A program made the translations under genes and the position numbers. A stretch of 64,000 nucleotides of DNA, taken from NCBI GenBank assembly GCA_963822615.1, contig CAWGIM010000021.1, positions 992,001-1,056,000 on the forward strand. Reading direction: 5' to 3'. Source of the stretch: Trebonia sp963822615 (GTDB taxonomy: Bacteria > Actinomycetota > Actinomycetes > Streptosporangiales > Streptosporangiaceae). Below the pieces are notes generated by a model, which was not told the origin of the DNA, did no database searches, and saw nothing but the letters and a program-made list of their open reading frames with translations. Within the stretch, counting starts at the first letter, position 1. Every line of letters starts with the position of its first letter. Below are positions 9,100 to 17,284 of the stretch, one piece after another.

Positions 9100-9900
9100 A
9101 TGAAAGACGGAACCGCATCGCACACCGCCCGCAGCGTCGCCGCCCGCCGCCTGCAGTACCCGCGGCCCCCGGCCGGCTACGGAGACCCGGCCGCCGACGA
9201 CGCGCTCTCCCGCGATGTCGCCGGCGGGCTGACGCCGCCGCACAACCGGATGCACGAGTACATCAGGGCGCGGACCGCGTTCTTCGACCGGGTGCTGCTC
9301 GACGCCCTCGGCCGCGGGGTCACCCAGGTGGTGATCGGCGGGGCCGGCTACGACGGCCGGGCGCTGCGCTACGCGGCGCCGGGGGTGCGCTGGTTCGAGC
9401 TCGACCACCCCGCCACCCAGTCCGACAAGCGCGCCCGGCTGACCCGCCTCGGCATCGGGGCCCCGCAGGTCAGCTTCATCCCGGCCGACTTCACCGCCGA
9501 CCCGGTGGCGGAGCCGCTGCGGGCGGCCGGGCTGGACCCCGCCCGCCCGTCCCTGTTCCTGTTCGAGGGCGTCGCCGTCTACCTGGAGCAGGCGGTCAAC
9601 GAGCGGGTGCTGGCCGAGTTCGCCGCTGTGGCGGCGCCCGGCAGCCTGCTGGCGATCAGCGTCTCGGTCGGCTCGGCGACCTCGCCCACCCGGGCCCGCT
9701 TCCAGCAGCGGGTGGCCGCGCTCGGCGAGCCCGCCCGCACCGTGCTGACCGCCGAGGCCGCGACCGGCCTGCTGGCCGCGGCCGGCTGGGCACTGGCCGA
9801 GGTAAGCGGCCGGCAGCTCGCAGCCGGCCTGCTGCTGGCCCGCGTCGCCTCGCCCGCCGATACCGAACGGGTGCGCCTTACTCAGCAACGCCCCCCCGGG
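9100..9900 (+). CDS. Class I SAM-dependent methyltransferase (TIGR00027/LCMT-like), loses its frame at the 3' end
   Basis: A methyltransferase of the Ppm1/LCMT-like actinobacterial family. Visible are SHTARSVAARRLQYPRPP at the N-terminus, the SAM-binding stretch VVIGGAGYDGRALRYA (G-x-G-x-D-x-R), WFELDHPATQSDKR and LFLFEGVAVYLEQ. A strong AGGAGG precedes ATG 9100. The domain should end near 9860 (GLLLARVASP), but no stop follows. The frame stays open to 10317, out of register over the next gene, through a copy of the REP-like motif (9863-9875), two 21-bp repeats and three 15-bp repeats. Either the stop was lost and the gene ran into its neighbour, or one base is wrong near the C7 run at 9891-9897. 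Confidence 0.75.
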
Positions 9901-9970
9901 ACTCAGCAACGCCCCGCCGGCTCTCGCTCCCGCCGGCTCTGCTCCCGCCGGCTCCGCTCCCGCCGCGTCC
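9881..9970. repeat. Two tandem repeats at the methyltransferase/winged-helix junction
   Basis: Two 21-bp units beginning CTCAGCAACGCCCC lie at 9881-9901 and 9902-9922, followed by three 15-bp units (GCTCCCGCCGGCTCT and variants) at 9926-9970. In the frame of the downstream winged-helix gene they read as an Ala/Pro/Gly/Ser linker (APAGSAPAGSAPAAS); in the methyltransferase frame they read as Arg-rich sequence. Confidence 0.75.
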
Positions 9971-10108
9971 TCGGCCGCCGCCCCGGGCAAAACGGCCCGT
10001 CCGCACCCGGTCACCGCCCAGCAGGCAGCCGCCCTGCCGCTGTCGGCCCTGCTGTCGCAGGTACTGGTCGCGTTCACCATCGAGGCCGACAACGAGGCCG
10101 AGCACCGG

Positions 10109-11134
10109 GTGCAGCACCGCACTACCCGCGGCGGCGCGCCGGGGGCCACCGGGCCCTGGCTCACCTCCATGCTGATGTGGGCGAACTGCCTGCGCCACCT
10201 GCCCGACGGCGGGATTACGGTCGCCGAGCTGCGCGATCGCGCGCGCACCGGCACCAACCTGGACGGCATGCGCCGCTGGCGCTATGTCACCTTCACCCCT
10301 GCCCCGCGGCCCGGTAAGCGCCCGGCCGCGGACGCGGTCATCGCGCCCACCCCGCTCGGCAGCGCCGCCCGCGACGCCTGGCAGCGCGTGGTCGCCGACG
10401 TCGAGGCCCGCTGGCGGAGCCGCCTCGGCCCGGCCGCGTTCGACCCGCTGCACCACGCGCTGGCTGCCGTCGCGGCCGGGCTGGACCCGGAACTGGCCGA
10501 CTGCCTGCCGATCCTCGGCTACGGCCTGCGCGCCCGGGCCGGCCAGGCCGGGGAAGGCAGCGGCCGGGCCAGCGACCGCGAACCGCGCCTGGCCGGCCGC
10601 GAGAGCGTGGCCAGCCTGCCGCTGTGGGCGCTGCTCGCCCGGCTGCTGCGCGCCTTCGCGCTGCAGTACGAGCGCGAGCCGGGCCCCTCGCTGGCGATCA
10701 GCGCCGACGTGCTGCGGGTGCTGGCCGAGCCGGGCGTACTGGTCAAGGACATCCCGGCCCTGGGCGGGGTATCCAAGGAGTCGGTGGCGATGGCGCTCGG
10801 CTGGCTGGGCCAGGCTGGCCTGGTCACCGTCGGGGCGGACCCGTCCGGCGGCCGGTTCAGGCAGGTGCGCCTCACCCCCCGCGGCCTGCTCGCCCGCGAC
10901 GAGTACCCGGCCCTGGCGGCCGACATCGAACGCGACTGGCGGGCCCGCTTCGGCGATGACGCGATCGCCGCGCTGCGCCGGGCCCTGGAGCCGCTGGCCG
11001 CGGGGGACCCGCCGCCGCTGTTCGCGGCCCTGCGGCCGTACCCGGACAACTGGCGCGCGGCCGCCCGGCCAGCCGCGGTGCTCCCGCACTTCCCGATGAC
11101 CCTGCACCGCGGCGGGTTTCCCGACGGTAGCTGA
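10109..11134 (+). CDS. Double winged-helix (MarR-like) DNA-binding protein
   Basis: At least 341 residues with two copies of a MarR-like winged-helix region. The first spans about residues 15-100 (MLMWANCLRHL, GITVAELRDRA, a wing with VIAPTPLGSAARDAW). The second spans about 165-290 (SLPLWALLARLLRAFALQYE, VLVKDIPALGGVSKESVAMAL as recognition helix, VRLTPRGLLARDEYPAL). Coding in this frame clearly begins upstream of the GTG at 10109: ALPLSALLSQVLVAFTIEAD at about 10035-10085 belongs to the first domain. No start codon exists in this frame back to about 9850, where it becomes an Ala/Pro linker, so the true start is missing or the protein is fused to the methyltransferase through a frameshift. 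Confidence 0.72.
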   Translation: MQHRTTRGGAPGATGPWLTSMLMWANCLRHLPDGGITVAELRDRARTGTNLDGMRRWRYVTFTPAPRPGKRPAADAVIAPTPLGSAARDAWQRVVADVEARWRSRLGPAAFDPLHHALAAVAAGLDPELADCLPILGYGLRARAGQAGEGSGRASDREPRLAGRESVASLPLWALLARLLRAFALQYEREPGPSLAISADVLRVLAEPGVLVKDIPALGGVSKESVAMALGWLGQAGLVTVGADPSGGRFRQVRLTPRGLLARDEYPALAADIERDWRARFGDDAIAALRRALEPLAAGDPPPLFAALRPYPDNWRAAARPAAVLPHFPMTLHRGGFPDGS

Positions 11135-11194
11135 CCCCGGCCCGTTTTCCGGTCCGGCCCACCGGGGTAAAGCAATACCAAGGAGGTGCTGAGC

Positions 11195-11335
11195 ATGCGA
11201 CTTGGCAAGGAAGAAGCGGTCGGCTACGTCGAGGACACCATCGAGGACGTGACCGACGACACGCTGGCGCAAGACATCACGGTCAGCCCGCAGCCGCTGA
11301 CCCCGGCCCCCGAGCCCGCTCTTCCCGTCGGCTGA
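11195..11335 (+). CDS. 46-residue acidic small protein with consensus ribosome binding site
   Basis: A short gene starting ATG 11195, preceded by AAGGAGG with an 8-nt spacer, the best ribosome binding site in the window. The product begins MRLGKEEAVGYVEDTIEDV, is strongly acidic for 30 residues and ends Pro-rich (SPQPLTPAPEPALPVG). It has no Cys, no membrane helix and no signal peptide. It lies 60 nt after the winged-helix gene and 24 nt before a Cys-rich protein, all on the same strand, so the three are probably one operon. I do not recognise it. Confidence 0.6.
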   Translation: MRLGKEEAVGYVEDTIEDVTDDTLAQDITVSPQPLTPAPEPALPVG

Positions 11336-11359
11336 CCCGCCGCCGGCGACACGACACGG

Positions 11360-12274
11360 ATGTCCTACCTGCCGCCCTGGCCGGCCCGGCCGGCCAGGGA
11401 CGAGCGGCCGGACCGCCCGTTCACCGGGTACAAGCTCGCGCACGCGGTGCTGTCAGCCGACGGCACCCGGGCGGCCTTCGCCGGCCTCACGCTGGGCGCG
11501 ACCCGCGTCTACGGCGTGCTGGCCGAGGCCGAGTGCGTGTGGAGCAGGCGGCACGCCCCGCCGCGCCGCTGGTGCGGCTGCGGCTTTTACTGCCTGCATG
11601 ACCTGGCGGACGCGCGCTCCCTGGCCTGCGCCACCGAGAACCGGTCCGCGCTGCTGCTCGAGGTGACCGCGTCCGGACAGTACATCCGGTACGAGCGCGG
11701 ACTGCGGTCGGGCCGCCAGCGGGTCCGCGCGATCCTGGACGCGCAGTGCGCCTGCGGCCGGCCAGGTAGTGCCCTGGCCGACGCGGGCAGCGGCCTCATC
11801 GGCTGGCGGCACCTGGCCCCGGTCTGCGCCGGCTGCATGTCCGGCCGGCCCACCCTCACCCTGGCCGGGTTCACCGACCGGCTCGACGGCCGGGTCCGGG
11901 TCGCCCCGCTGCTATCCGGTGCGCCGCTGACCGCGGGCGGCCCGGCTGACCGGACGGTTCCCGGTAGCCCGCTAGCAGCCGGCCCGCTGCCAGTCGGCCC
12001 GCTACCGGTCGGCGCGGTGCCTGCCGACAGGGCGGGCACTGACCAGGCGCCCGCTGACACTGGCCCTGCTAACGCTGGGCTCGCTGACACCGGGCTCGCT
12101 GACACTGGCCCTGCTAATACTGGGCTCGCTGACACTGTGCCCTTCGACCGGGCGCAGGCTGACATGGTCCCGGCCGGGCACGGGGAATCACCGCTGGCCG
12201 TGCTGTCGGCCGAGATCGCGCTGCTGCACGCCCGCCTCGACGACCTGCAGTCCCGCCTCGACCCTCCCCGCTGA
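11360..12274 (+). CDS. Cys-rich hypothetical protein with 5-residue repeats and a C-terminal coiled coil
   Basis: A 304-residue protein of unknown function. Residues 60-160 hold possible zinc ligands: AECVW, WCGCGFYCL, CACGR and VCAGCMSG. Residues about 195-275 are low complexity, including six 5-residue units (ADTGP/ANAGL type) encoded by a 15-bp tandem repeat at 12053-12142. The last 30 residues (LAVLSAEIALLHARLDDLQSRL) have the heptad pattern of a coiled coil. Start ATG 11360 follows a gap of 24 nt after the small acidic gene. It may be a zinc-binding adaptor that oligomerises through its tail; that is inference. Confidence 0.6.
   Translation: MSYLPPWPARPARDERPDRPFTGYKLAHAVLSADGTRAAFAGLTLGATRVYGVLAEAECVWSRRHAPPRRWCGCGFYCLHDLADARSLACATENRSALLLEVTASGQYIRYERGLRSGRQRVRAILDAQCACGRPGSALADAGSGLIGWRHLAPVCAGCMSGRPTLTLAGFTDRLDGRVRVAPLLSGAPLTAGGPADRTVPGSPLAAGPLPVGPLPVGAVPADRAGTDQAPADTGPANAGLADTGLADTGPANTGLADTVPFDRAQADMVPAGHGESPLAVLSAEIALLHARLDDLQSRLDPPR
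12053..12142 (+). repeat. 15-bp tandem repeat, six units, in a gene
   Basis: Six units of 15 bp of the type GCTGACACTGGCCCT / GCTAACGCTGGGCTC, in frame, encode alternating ADTGP and ANTGL pentapeptides in the Cys-rich protein. Confidence 0.85.
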
Positions 12275-12334
12275 CCGCCCCGGGGCCTGAGCCCGCGTCG
12301 GTCCCGCTGACCCGGCCGCCGTTAGCCTGGGGGC

Positions 12335-13440
12335 ATGGAACTGGCGGTGCTGCTGTCGCTGGCGGCGAGCCTGTGCACCGCCACCGCCTCCGTCTGCCAG
12401 CGGCTCGGTGCTTCCCAGGTCAGTGCCCGCCCGGCCGGGAACCCGGGCGAGCACCCGGCCGAGCGCGACCCGCCCGGGTTCGACGTCTGGCTGGTGTTCC
12501 GGCTGGCCCGCCAGCCCGCCTGGCTGGTCGGCTTCTGCTGCATGATCGGCGGCTTCGCGTTCCAGGTCAGCGCCCTGCACTTCGGGCCGCTGGCGCTGGT
12601 GCAGCCGATCCTGGTGACCGAGCTGCTGCTCGTCTTCGGCTTCCTGGCGCTGCGGGCCGGCTGGCAGCGGACCGAGGAGAGCGGGGCAGCCACCAGCGGT
12701 GCGGGCCGGAGCCCTGCTAGCCGGAGCCGTGCTAGCCGGAGCCGTGCTAGCCGGAGTACCGTGCTCGCTGGAACCGTATCGGCTGGCGCGGCTGGGCCGC
12801 CGTCATCGCGATGCCAGCCGGCGTCAGCGTCTTCCTCAGCGCGGCGGCGCCGTCGGGCGGCCGCGAGCACGCGCCCGCCCAGTCCTGGTGGCTGGCCGGC
12901 CTCATCTCCCTGGCGGCGGTAGCGGCGCCGGCCGCACTGGCGGGCGCGCCCCGCTGGCGCCGCTCGCCCGTCCGCCGGGCGGCCGCCCTCGGCGTCGCGG
13001 CCGGCGTCGGCTGGGGCTTCGTCGCCGCCGTCATCAAGGAACTGAGCGCGCACCTGGCGGACGGCCCGGCCGCGATATTCGGCACCTGGTCGCCGTACGC
13101 GCTCGCGGTCACCGGCGCGGCCGCGATGCTGCTGGCCTCGCACGCCATGACGGCCGGCCCGCTGGCCGCGTCACAGCCCGGGTTCACCATCGGCGACCCG
13201 GTCACCGCGATCTTGCTCGGCGTCTTCCTGTTCGGCGAGCGCCTCGGCGCCTCCGCCGCCGACCTGACGGCCGAGGTACTCGGGCTGACGGTGCTCGCCG
13301 CGGGCGTCTGGGCGCTCAGCGGCAGCCGCCTCATCACCGACAGCGCCATCACCGACAGCGCCATCACCGACAGCGCCATCACCGACAGAGCCCCGCCCGA
13401 GCCCGGCCCCGCGACCATCCGGCGCGGCGGCTCACCGTGA
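12335..13440 (+). CDS. DMT-superfamily (EamA-like) permease, apparent frameshift
   Basis: A drug/metabolite-transporter type protein of about 368 residues. The first half reads from ATG 12335: MELAVLLSLAASLCTATASV, a short helix, then LALVQPILVTELLLVFGFLA. After about 12690 this frame becomes Arg/Ser-rich and the sequence resumes one frame over with IGWRGWAAVIAMPAGVSVFL at about 12778, PQSWWLAGLISLAAVAAPAAL-like helices and GDPVTAILLGVFLFGERLG, a typical last-pair motif. The switch lies in or next to three 15-bp repeats (12706-12750). The C-terminus carries four ITDSA units. Probably one gene with an indel; whether biological or technical is open. Confidence 0.68.
12706..12750 (+). repeat. 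15-bp tandem repeat at the frameshift of the DMT permease
   Basis: Three units CCGGAGCCNTGCTAG followed by a degenerate fourth. The two halves of the permease are in different frames on either side of this block. Confidence 0.8.
13333..13392 (+). repeat. 15-bp tandem repeat, four units, C-terminus of the DMT permease
   Basis: Four units ATCACCGACAGCGCC (last one AGAGCC), in frame, encoding ITDSA repeats just before the stop. Confidence 0.9.
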
Positions 13441-13501
13441 CCGTCGGTGACCCGTGGCAAGATAACCGGCAGTGAAGGTAGCACCCGACCAGGAGGCGCC
13501 G

Positions 13502-14092
13502 ATGACCGAGGTTGTGCTGTTTCACCATGTCCAGGGGCTCACCAACGGCGTCCGCGCGTTCGCTGAGCGGCTGCGCGCGGGCGGCCACACCGTGCACGTG
13601 CCCGACCTGTTCGGCGGCGAGGTGGCGGGAAGCATCGAAGACGGCCTGGCGCTGGTTGACCGGATCGGGGACGAGGAGCTGGACCAGCGGGTCGACCACG
13701 CGGTCGCCGGGCTGCCGGAAGGCCTGGTGTACGGCGGTTTCTCGCTCGGCGGCGCGAATGCCCAGCGGCTCGCCCAGACCAGGCCGGGCGCGCGCGGCGC
13801 GCTGCTGTACGAGTCGTGCCTGCCGATCACGGGCGACTGGGCGATCGGCCCGTGGCCGGACGGCGTGCCGGTTCAGGTCCACGGCATGGACGCCGACCCG
13901 TTCTTCGCCGCCGAAGGCGACCTGGCGGCCGCCCGCGACCTCGTCGCCGCCGTCGGGCCCGGCCTCGGCCAGCTGTTCACCTACCCCGGCAACAAGCACC
14001 TGTTCACCGACAGCTCGCTGCCGTCCTACGACGCGGCCGCGGCTGAGCTGGTGATCGAGCGCTCGCTGGAGTTCCTCGCGCGCCAGGGGTGA
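13502..14092 (+). CDS. Dienelactone hydrolase-like alpha/beta hydrolase
   Basis: A 196-residue single-domain hydrolase of dienelactone hydrolase type. The nucleophile elbow reads YGGFSLGGANAQ with Ser in place of the Cys of classical dienelactone hydrolases, then VPVQVHGMDADPFF (acid Asp strand) and GNKHLFTDSS (His). The start is ATG 13502, decided by AGGAGG 8 nt upstream, although an earlier GTG exists. It is followed immediately by a REP-like element and a convergent MFS gene. The substrate is unknown. Confidence 0.85.
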   Translation: MTEVVLFHHVQGLTNGVRAFAERLRAGGHTVHVPDLFGGEVAGSIEDGLALVDRIGDEELDQRVDHAVAGLPEGLVYGGFSLGGANAQRLAQTRPGARGALLYESCLPITGDWAIGPWPDGVPVQVHGMDADPFFAAEGDLAAARDLVAAVGPGLGQLFTYPGNKHLFTDSSLPSYDAAAAELVIERSLEFLARQG

Positions 14093-14093
14093 G

Positions 14094-14112
14094 TCAGCCG
14101 CACCCGTTCGGG
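14094..14112 (-). repeat. REP-like element, copy 2
   Basis: The exact reverse complement of the 19 bases at 455-473, beginning 1 nt after the stop codon of the dienelactone hydrolase-like gene and in front of the convergent MFS stop. Its dyad CCCGTTCGGG could form a minimal hairpin. Confidence 0.7.
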
Positions 14113-14130
14113 ATGCTCCGCTCGCCGCGG

Positions 14131-15543
14131 TTACCAGGTGCCGCGGTGCTCCGGGACCAGCCGCACCAGCGGTACCAGCAGCAGCAGGATGGCGGCGAAG
14201 ACCAGGAACACGTACGCCTGGGTGATCCCCGGGTGCGCGCTGCGGGCGAGCACGGCCGTGGTCACCGCGACCGCGGTGATCGCGCCGGCCTGGCGGAACA
14301 TGCCGCGCAGCCCGGTGATCGCGGCGATCTGCTCCGGGGCGAGCTGCAGGCTGGCGTTGTTCGACGCGGGCATCGACATCCCCATGCCGAGCCCGGTCAC
14401 CGCCGCCCCGATGGACAGCCACCCGTAGGGCGAGAACGGGGCCGGGATCGCCATCAGCACCAGCCCGCAGGCGAGGGTCAGGAACCCGGCGATCATCGGC
14501 CAGCGGTAGCCGGTACGCCGCAGCGCGAAGGTGGCCGCCCCGGCGATGGCGATCATGCCGACCGCGCGGGCGGTCAGCAGCGTGCCCGCGCCGAGTGCGT
14601 CGATGCCGTAGCGTTCCTCCGCGTACAGCGGGACCAGCGCGGCGAAGCCGAGGGCGGCCGCCCCGTTCAGGTAGTTGATCACGTTCATCAGGCCGAAGCC
14701 GTGCCCGCGCAGCAGCTGGTAGGGCACGAACGGGGCGGGCCCGCGCTTGGAGTGCCGGACGAACAGCCAGCCGAGCAGCACCGCGGCCGCCTCGGACCCG
14801 AGGAACACCGGGCTGGCGAACGAGACGCTGCCGCTGCCCAGGTAGGTGATGCCGAACATGCCGGTCACCAGCAGCCCGGCCAGCAGCAAGATCCCCGCCA
14901 GGTCGATGCGGCTGGCCGGCCTGGTCGCCGACGACGGGATGAACCGGGCGGTCAGCCCGATCAGCAGGATGCCGATCGGCACGTTGATGAGGAAGATCCC
15001 GCGCCATGACCAGTAGCTGACGAACAGGCCGCCGAGCACCGGCCCGACGATGCCGCCGATCGGGAAGATGGAGGTGAACATGCCGACCGCGCGGTCCCGC
15101 TGGCGGCCGAAGTGGTCGGAGACGATGCCGGTCGCCGACGGCATGAACGCGCCGCCGCCGAGCGCCTGGATGAACCGCGCGACCAGCAGGAAGCCGATGT
15201 TCGGGGCGAAGCCGCAGCACAGCGAGGCAACGGTGAACACCGCGGCGGAGACCATGAAGACCTTCTTGCGGCCGTACATGTCGCTGATCTTGCCGGCCAT
15301 CGGCATCGCGATGACCTGGCCGAGCGCGTAGACCGTGATCGTCCAGCTGCTCCAGTTGATGCCGGAGCGCAGTTCCCGCTCGATCGCGGGCAGCGCGGTC
15401 GCCACGATGGTCTGGTCGATGGAGGCCATGAACAGCCCGATGGAGACGATCGCGAAGATCAGCCAGCGCCGGCCCGGCAGCCCTGACTCGGGCTCGCCGC
15501 TGACCGGCTGGCTGGCCCGGGCGGTTTCACCAGTCGTGGTCAC
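14131..15543 (-). CDS. MFS drug efflux transporter, DHA2/EmrB-QacA family
   Basis: A 14-helix drug:H+ antiporter of 470 residues. Motif D1 (SIDQTIVATALPAIERELRS) in helix 1, motif A (GKISDMYGRKKVF) between helices 2 and 3, and motif C (GGIVGPVLGGLF) in helix 5 are all intact. It starts at GTG 15543. No regulator of its own is next to it. A short palindrome TTGCTAGCAA lies 20-29 bp upstream and may be the operator. The substrate spectrum cannot be read from the sequence. Confidence 0.92.
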   Translation of the reverse strand: MTTTGETARASQPVSGEPESGLPGRRWLIFAIVSIGLFMASIDQTIVATALPAIERELRSGINWSSWTITVYALGQVIAMPMAGKISDMYGRKKVFMVSAAVFTVASLCCGFAPNIGFLLVARFIQALGGGAFMPSATGIVSDHFGRQRDRAVGMFTSIFPIGGIVGPVLGGLFVSYWSWRGIFLINVPIGILLIGLTARFIPSSATRPASRIDLAGILLLAGLLVTGMFGITYLGSGSVSFASPVFLGSEAAAVLLGWLFVRHSKRGPAPFVPYQLLRGHGFGLMNVINYLNGAAALGFAALVPLYAEERYGIDALGAGTLLTARAVGMIAIAGAATFALRRTGYRWPMIAGFLTLACGLVLMAIPAPFSPYGWLSIGAAVTGLGMGMSMPASNNASLQLAPEQIAAITGLRGMFRQAGAITAVAVTTAVLARSAHPGITQAYVFLVFAAILLLLVPLVRLVPEHRGTW

Positions 15544-15562
15544 AGCTTCTAATGTTAGTTGC

Positions 15563-15572
15563 TTGCTAGCAA
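15563..15572. promoter_or_regulatory. Palindrome TTGCTAGCAA upstream of the DHA2 transporter
   Basis: A perfect 10-bp palindrome in an AT-rich patch 20-29 bp before the transporter start. Its position suits an operator or promoter element. TTGCTA/TAGCAA motifs recur in the AT-rich gap at 33025-33165. Confidence 0.4.
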
Positions 15573-15612
15573 ATATTCACCGTGACATGCGACGCCGCCG
15601 TCAGGTAAGGCC

Positions 15613-16284
15613 TCAGGCGCTGATCGCCTGCCGCCGCGGCGCCCGCCGCAGCCACTCCCAGAAGGTCCGCCTCGGCGGGCGCGGGGGGCGGGGCGGCCGG
15701 GCCCTGATGACCGAGCTGTGGCAGGTCCCGCTGACGACGACGCGCAGCAGCGGCGGCGCGCCGTCGTCCTCGTGCGCGGGGATTTTTATCGTGCTGCTGT
15801 GCATCGCCACGTCAGCGGCCTCGACGGTGATGCCCGGCCTGGTCACCAGCGTGAGCGAGCTGCTGTGCAGGTCGGCGTCGAGGTGCAGTTCGGGGTAGCC
15901 GATCACCGCCTCGGTGAAGTCCAGGGTGACCGCACCGCTGTGCGCCGACAGCCGCATCCGGGCGGGCACCGGCCACCGGCCGACCCGCTCGGTAGAGGAG
16001 CTCCGGCACTCGATGGTGACCAGTTCCTTCCCGGGGGCGGCCGGGCTGATGCCCGCCCCGGGCACGGCCGGCAGGTCGGCCACCAGCACCGTCAGGTCGG
16101 CGTAGGTGCGCGCGGTGAGTGCCCGCTCCAGCCGCTCGTCCAGCTCGTCGGCGGTCAGCCGCCCGTCGCCGGCCGCGATCCGCAGCGCCTCGGCGACCTG
16201 GTCCCGGTCGTCATGGGAAACCCGTAGCGCGTCCCGCCCGGCCGCCTGGTCCACCGCCGTGCCCGGCTGGTCCTTATCCGCCAT
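15613..16284 (-). CDS. DUF1707 protein with LiaF-like C-terminal domain
   Basis: A 223-residue protein. Residues 19-72 form a DUF1707 domain (LRVSHDDRDQVAEALRIAAG ... LTADELDERLERALTARTYADL), an actinobacterial SHOCT-like module. Residues 85-200 are a beta-rich stretch (MRLSAHSGAVTLDFTEAVIG, ADLHSSSLTLVTRPG, VAMHSSTIKIP) like the C-terminal domain of LiaF/DUF2154 cell-envelope stress proteins. The tail is Arg/Pro-rich. The ATG at 16284 gives a normal N-terminus. It is divergent from the MarR-GNAT gene and could be under the same operator. A function in envelope stress is inferred. Confidence 0.85.
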   Translation of the reverse strand: MADKDQPGTAVDQAAGRDALRVSHDDRDQVAEALRIAAGDGRLTADELDERLERALTARTYADLTVLVADLPAVPGAGISPAAPGKELVTIECRSSSTERVGRWPVPARMRLSAHSGAVTLDFTEAVIGYPELHLDADLHSSSLTLVTRPGITVEAADVAMHSSTIKIPAHEDDGAPPLLRVVVSGTCHSSVIRARPPRPPRPPRRTFWEWLRRAPRRQAISA

Positions 16285-16320
16285 GGCACAAACATTACGG
16301 CAACCGCTTGCCGCTTCAAT

Positions 16321-16346
16321 CGATCTCTGACTAAAGTCAGAGATCG
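16321..16346. promoter_or_regulatory. Perfect 12-bp inverted repeat ending on the MarR-GNAT start codon
   Basis: The arms CGATCTCTGACT and AGTCAGAGATCG are separated by AA. The right arm ends on the first base of the GTG start (16346), so a bound dimer would block transcription or translation start. Length and symmetry fit a MarR operator; autoregulation by the adjacent gene is the natural inference. Confidence 0.75.
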
Positions 16347-17230
16347 TGCCCGACCCGGTCGATATGGTCCGCCGCTTCAACCGCTCCTACACCCAGCGCA
16401 TCGGCGTGCTCGATGACTCCTTCCTCGGGCTGGGCATGCCGCTCGGCCCGGCCCGGCTGCTGTTCGAGGTCGGCTCCTCGACGGTGCAGGACCCGCCGTC
16501 GGTGCAAGCACTGCGCGAGCGCCTCAGCCTCGACTCCGGTTACCTGTCCCGGCTGCTGCGCCGCCTGGAAGAGGACGGACTGATCCGGGTCACCCCCGAT
16601 CCGGGAGACCGGCGGCGGCGCCTGGTCACGCTGACCGAGTCCGGCCGCGAGCGCTGGCAGGAGCTCGAGCGCCGCTCCGACGCCCAGGCCAGGCGGCTGA
16701 CTGACCCGCTCACCCCCCGGCAGCGGGACCGCCTCGCCCGCGCCCTGGCCGAAGCCGACCTGCTGGTGCGCGCGGCCACCGTGCGGTTCGAGGCCGCCGA
16801 CCCGGCCGGCCCGGCGGCACGGGACGCCGTGGGCCGCTACTTCGCGGAGATCGGCCGCCGCTTCGGCTTCGAGCCGTCCGGTGAGGCGGACAAGGACGCC
16901 ACGCTGCTGGCCCCGCCGTCCGGCCTGTTCGTGCTGGCGCTGTCCGATGGCCAGCCCGCCGCCTGCGGCGGCCTGCAGGCCATCGCGCCCGGGACCGGCG
17001 AGCTTAAGCGGATGTGGGTGCACGACGACTGGCGCGGGGCCGGCCTCGGCTCCCGCCTGCTGCGCCACCTGGAGGACCAGGCCCGCGGCCGCGGCCAGCA
17101 CACCCTCCGGCTCGACACCAACGCCGCCCTCGGCGAGGCCATCGCCATGTACCACCGGGCCGGCTACCGGCCGATCGGGCGTTACAACGACAACCCCTGG
17201 GCCACCCACTTCTTCGAGAAGCGGATCTGA
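16346..17230 (+). CDS. MarR winged-helix regulator fused to GNAT acetyltransferase
   Basis: A 294-residue two-domain protein. Residues 1-145 form a MarR domain with recognition helix LDSGYLSRLLRRLEEDGL and the wing DPGDRRRRLVTLTESG. Residues 160-294 form a GNAT domain with ELKRMWVHDDWRGAGLGSRL (acetyl-CoA loop) and LGEAIAMYHRAGYRPIGRYN. This bifunctional architecture is known in actinobacteria and proteobacteria; whether the acetyltransferase modifies the inducing compound is unknown. GTG 16346 is embedded in a perfect operator-like palindrome with no ribosome binding site, so the mRNA may be leaderless. Confidence 0.9.
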   Translation: MPDPVDMVRRFNRSYTQRIGVLDDSFLGLGMPLGPARLLFEVGSSTVQDPPSVQALRERLSLDSGYLSRLLRRLEEDGLIRVTPDPGDRRRRLVTLTESGRERWQELERRSDAQARRLTDPLTPRQRDRLARALAEADLLVRAATVRFEAADPAGPAARDAVGRYFAEIGRRFGFEPSGEADKDATLLAPPSGLFVLALSDGQPAACGGLQAIAPGTGELKRMWVHDDWRGAGLGSRLLRHLEDQARGRGQHTLRLDTNAALGEAIAMYHRAGYRPIGRYNDNPWATHFFEKRI

Positions 17231-17284
17231 CGACGGGCATCGCCGCCAATTTCCCCGACACGCCGCCGGCCTACCGGAACCTCG

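Noticed and set aside
11195..11335. RiPP (lanthipeptide or lasso) precursor
   Set aside because: The peptide has no Cys and no leader-core pattern, and no modifying enzyme (LanB/C/M, cyclodehydratase, B-protein) lies nearby.
9049..15220. Long minus-strand open frames at 9049-10269, 9878-11443 and 13379-15220
   Set aside because: Their translations are Gly/Arg/Gln-rich without domains and mirror well-formed plus- or minus-strand genes; such shadow frames are normal at this GC content.
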